Shown here: positions 61,391 through 64,000 of the stretch, in pieces
Layout: the number at the start of each line of letters is the position of its first letter
Numbering within the stretch: position 1 is the stretch's first letter
NCBI GenBank assembly: GCA_009780585.1
Contig: WQZS01000016.1
Location: forward strand, 1 to 64,000
Length of the DNA stretch: 64,000 bases
Source of the DNA: Defluviitaleaceae bacterium
GTDB taxonomy: Bacteria; Bacillota; Clostridia; Lachnospirales; WQUN01
Direction: 5' to 3'
The notes under the pieces: generated by a model
What the model was told of the DNA's origin: nothing
The model's input: only the letters and a program-made list of their open reading frames with translations
Database searches by the model: none
Program-made: the position numbers and the translations under genes

Positions 61391-62941
61391 ATGCAAAAAA
61401 AATCCAAAAAAAATATTACCGCCGCTGTCATTGATATAGGCTCTAACGATTTACACCTTCACATCGCGCAGGCGCGGCTTGACGGAGAGCAAGAAGGCGT
61501 GGATTATTTGGAAAGCCTGCATTATCCGTTGAGTTTAGGCCGTGATACTTTCCACGCGGGCAAGATGCGCTTCGATAAGATTGATAAGGCGTGCGACGTG
61601 ATAAAGAATTTTTTACTGGAAACGAAGAATTACGGCGTACGGCAGATACGCACCGTGGCGAACACCGCCGCGCGCGAGGCGGCCAACATCGATTATATCC
61701 TGGATCAAATCAAGGTAAAGACGGGCGTAACCGTGGAGGTAATGGACGAAACGGACGAAAAACGCCACATGTATAAATTATTAAGCCATTACGCGGACGA
61801 AAGTGTAAAGCAAAGCGCACTTATGGTTTATATCGGCGCGGGCAACGTCGGTGTAATCCTGCTGGAGGGCGGCAAGATACCGCGCAAGTGGAACATCCCC
61901 GTAGGCAGCCTGCGTATGGACGAACTGTTCGGCCAATTGCAAGAATACACGCGGGAGTTCCACAAGTTACTGGAAGAATACTTGATTGGGTTTACCCAGC
62001 AAATTAAAGCGGGTATCCCCGAAGAGATCGCGCACTTTATCGTGTGCGGGCAGGAAATAGACAGCGTAGCCAAGCTGGCGGGGGTAGAATCGTATGCGCC
62101 CCTTTTTACGTTGCCGCGGGAATATTTGCTTGACCTGTGCGAAAAGATCAAGCGCAAGACCCCCGAGCGCATCGCCTCCGAATACGGTTTGCCGATCGAC
62201 AAAGCCGATTCGCTCCTCCCCGCCGCGTGTATCGTGCAGAACCTGCTCGCGCTGACACAAGCCCAAGTGCTTACCGCTTCGCGTTTATTACCTTGCGACG
62301 CGGTGCTTTTTGAAATGCTGCACCCCAAACGGTTTGCCGCGCTGGAAAAACGGCTGGTAAAAAGCACGGAGCTTTCCGTGCGCCTTTTGGCGGAACGGTA
62401 TAGCGTGGACATCGCCCACGGTTTACAGGTGCGCGGGCAAGCGCTGGCGATCTTCGACAAATTAAAGAAGCTCCACGGCCTCGGCAGCCGCGACAAGCAA
62501 TTATTGGCCGCCGCCGCTATGCTGCACGAAACGGGCGAATACGTGAACAACCGCGGACATTACATACATTCCTATAATATCGTGCGCGCTTCGGATATCG
62601 TGGGATTGAGCGCGGGGGAAGTGGAACTCGTCGCGCTCATATGCCGTTACCATTCGCTGCTGGCGCCCGGCGAACACGACCCCACTTATGCCGAACTCGG
62701 GCGCGAGGAAAAGGTCCGCGTGTCAAAACTGGTGGCGTTGCTAAAGCTGGCCGACGCGCTGGACCGCAGCTACCGCCAAAAATTTTCGCAAATTGAAGCG
62801 AAGTTGTCGGAAGGCGAATTGACCATTACCGTCCACACACAATCCAACGCCTCCCTTGAGCAATGGGCCTTCGCCGAAAAGGGGCAATTCTTTTCGGAGG
62901 TTTTCGGGCTTAAGGCACAATTGAAGGTGAAGAAACTATGA
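61391..62941 (+). CDS. ppx: Ppx/GppA-family exopolyphosphatase with C-terminal HD domain
   Basis: The 516-residue protein has the ASKHA-type N-terminus AVIDIGSNDLHLHIAQ, then TVANTAAREAANIDYILDQI and VYIGAGNVGVILLEGG. Residues about 320-500 form an HD-like region with AAAMLHETGEYVNNRGHYIHS and VALICRYH. The family hydrolyses polyphosphate or (p)ppGpp. Start ATG follows TTAGGGTGATCCT. It overlaps ppk by 4 bp (ATGA), so synthesis and breakdown of polyphosphate are coupled in one operon. Confidence 0.9.
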   Translation: MQKKSKKNITAAVIDIGSNDLHLHIAQARLDGEQEGVDYLESLHYPLSLGRDTFHAGKMRFDKIDKACDVIKNFLLETKNYGVRQIRTVANTAAREAANIDYILDQIKVKTGVTVEVMDETDEKRHMYKLLSHYADESVKQSALMVYIGAGNVGVILLEGGKIPRKWNIPVGSLRMDELFGQLQEYTREFHKLLEEYLIGFTQQIKAGIPEEIAHFIVCGQEIDSVAKLAGVESYAPLFTLPREYLLDLCEKIKRKTPERIASEYGLPIDKADSLLPAACIVQNLLALTQAQVLTASRLLPCDAVLFEMLHPKRFAALEKRLVKSTELSVRLLAERYSVDIAHGLQVRGQALAIFDKLKKLHGLGSRDKQLLAAAAMLHETGEYVNNRGHYIHSYNIVRASDIVGLSAGEVELVALICRYHSLLAPGEHDPTYAELGREEKVRVSKLVALLKLADALDRSYRQKFSQIEAKLSEGELTITVHTQSNASLEQWAFAEKGQFFSEVFGLKAQLKVKKL

Positions 62942-64000
62942 CGGAAACCACGGGCCTTTTCTTCAACCGCGAGCAAAGCTGGCTGGAATTTAACGAGCGT
63001 GTGCTGGAAGAGGCGCAGGATAAGACGAATCCTTTGATGGAGCGTTTGAAGTTCCTCGCCATCAGCGCGTCCAATTTGGACGAATTTTTCATGGTGCGCG
63101 TGCCGCCCATATGGCACGGCGAACGGCCCGACGCCACGGGGTTGTCCCCCGCCGCGCAAATATCCGCCATACACAAGCGCGTAGACGCGATGCTTTCCAA
63201 GCAATACAACTGCTTCGCGCGGAGCCTGCTGCCCGCGATGGAAAAGGAAGGAATAACGTTTTTTACGTACCAACAATTGGATGAAAAGCAACGCGCCTAC
63301 GCGGATACGTATTTCTCCGAGGTGCTGTACCAAATCCTTACGCCCATGGCCATCGACCAAAGCCGCCCGTTCCCCACGATTAACAACCGTACGGTTAATA
63401 TCTTCGTTGAGTTGGGGAATGACGAAGACGCCATCCCCGTGCGTACCGTGGAATGGGACGACGAGGACGGACGCTGGCGCATCATGGAGGAGCGGACGGG
63501 CGGCGTGCGCTACGCCGTGGTACAGGTGCCGACGATCGTATCGCGGATATTCGCGTTACCCGGGTACCACCGTTATATATTACTGGAGGAAATTATCCTC
63601 GCGCATATCGACAGGCTCTTTATGGGGTACGAGGTAACGCGGACGGCTTTTATCCGCGTAACGCGCAACTCCGACCTTACGATTGACGAGGAAGAAACCG
63701 ACGATTTGCTGCACGAATTGGCGCGTTCCATCCGCGACCGCCGTTGGGGTGACCCCATACGCGTGGAAATCGTCAACGCCAAAAAGGGCCTAAGCAAAGC
63801 GGCAAAGGAACTGTTAAACAAAGCACTCGGCTTAACGCCGGAAAAGATATTCGAATTAAACGGCCCGCTCGATTTAAGCGCGTGGATGGCGTTCGCGCAG
63901 GACCCCGACTTCGCGCATTTGCGCAACGCGCCGATTTCCCCCAAGCCCTCGCCCGACTTCCCAGCGGGCGTAAGCATGTTTGACATTATCAAAAAGCGCG
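62938..64000 (+). CDS. ppk: Polyphosphate kinase, N-terminal part (runs off window)
   Basis: The reading frame begins MTETTGLFFNREQSWLEFNE at 62938 and remains open to the window end (354 residues). The block NREQSWLEFNERVLEEA and FLAISASNLDEFFMVRV are the PPK1 N-terminal signature, followed by the head-domain MAIDQSRPFPTINN and the beginning of the next domain. PPK1 makes polyphosphate from ATP. The catalytic His region lies beyond the window. Confidence 0.95.
   Translation, partial: MTETTGLFFNREQSWLEFNERVLEEAQDKTNPLMERLKFLAISASNLDEFFMVRVPPIWHGERPDATGLSPAAQISAIHKRVDAMLSKQYNCFARSLLPAMEKEGITFFTYQQLDEKQRAYADTYFSEVLYQILTPMAIDQSRPFPTINNRTVNIFVELGNDEDAIPVRTVEWDDEDGRWRIMEERTGGVRYAVVQVPTIVSRIFALPGYHRYILLEEIILAHIDRLFMGYEVTRTAFIRVTRNSDLTIDEEETDDLLHELARSIRDRRWGDPIRVEIVNAKKGLSKAAKELLNKALGLTPEKIFELNGPLDLSAWMAFAQDPDFAHLRNAPISPKPSPDFPAGVSMFDIIKKR

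Noticed and set aside
62785..62810. Copy of the CAAATTGA..GAAGT repeat in ppx
   Set aside because: GCAAATTGAAGCGAAGTTGT there encodes QIEAKLS in a normal helix; the match is probably chance.

Overview
The window reads as chromosomal DNA of a spore-forming, probably anaerobic member of the Bacillota (class Clostridia). The main evidence is a spoVAA-AB-AC-AD-AE operon, a SAM-I (S-box) riboswitch in front of metK, a rplU-prp-rpmA operon in which L27 carries the Firmicute N-terminal extension removed by Prp, a tandem-OB-fold SSB-like protein of a kind found in Clostridia, and Gram-positive ribosome binding sites throughout. No species can be named from sequence alone. No rRNA, tRNA or CRISPR array was seen.

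Layout. 0-3.3 kb: tail of an IS630-type transposase, then the spoVA operon. 3.3-5.3 kb: two divergent XRE regulators, a small unknown gene and about 1 kb of non-coding DNA built from nested palindromes. 5.4-9.4 kb: SSB-like protein, a clostridial conserved protein, a stand-alone V-type ATPase subunit D, a DUF1667-HAD fusion and an FAD oxidoreductase. 9.5-18.4 kb: a uridine-kinase-like P-loop protein, then (minus strand) the translation operon rimP-nusA-ylxR-infB-rbfA-nrnA-truB-ribF with its promoter and leader hairpin. 18.4-23.3 kb: SAM riboswitch-metK, asd, lysC, and the L21/Prp/L27 operon. 23.3-28.5 kb: an MFS permease, a large lipoprotein, a rhodanese lipoprotein and a reduced GH3-like protein.

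28.6-34.05 kb is the most unusual part: a one-directional accessory island behind a strong sigma-A-like promoter. It encodes five proteins with treble-Cys zinc ribbons (several also membrane-embedded), a 41-codon coupled ORF and two lipoproteins, one with a nearly identical 135-residue internal duplication. 34.1-42.2 kb: a hybrid histidine kinase with PAS/GAF/REC/HPt, a secreted glycosidase-like plus amidase_3 fusion, a prepilin peptidase lacking its second catalytic Asp, and a DUF4160 pair. 42.2-48.5 kb: uvrB, a ParE/RelE-Phd toxin-antitoxin pair, a second MFS permease, a DUF362 protein and a lipid-kinase-like protein. 48.5-56.9 kb: a minus-strand signalling block of two more hybrid kinases with fused HPt domains, a response regulator and a poly-HAMP chemoreceptor, with no cheA/cheW or flagellar genes in view. 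56.9-64.0 kb: manA, then tig, clpP-clpX and ppx-ppk (ppk runs off the end).

How it fits together: most of the window is housekeeping (translation factors, amino-acid and SAM synthesis, proteostasis, polyphosphate, repair) with sporulation at the left edge. The parts that ordinary annotation does not explain are the nested palindromes at 4.4-5.2 kb, the zinc-ribbon/lipoprotein island, the low-complexity expansions in IF2 and NusA, the DUF1667-HAD fusion, the orphan V-ATPase D subunit, and two genes whose best-placed start codons are AUU/AUC.
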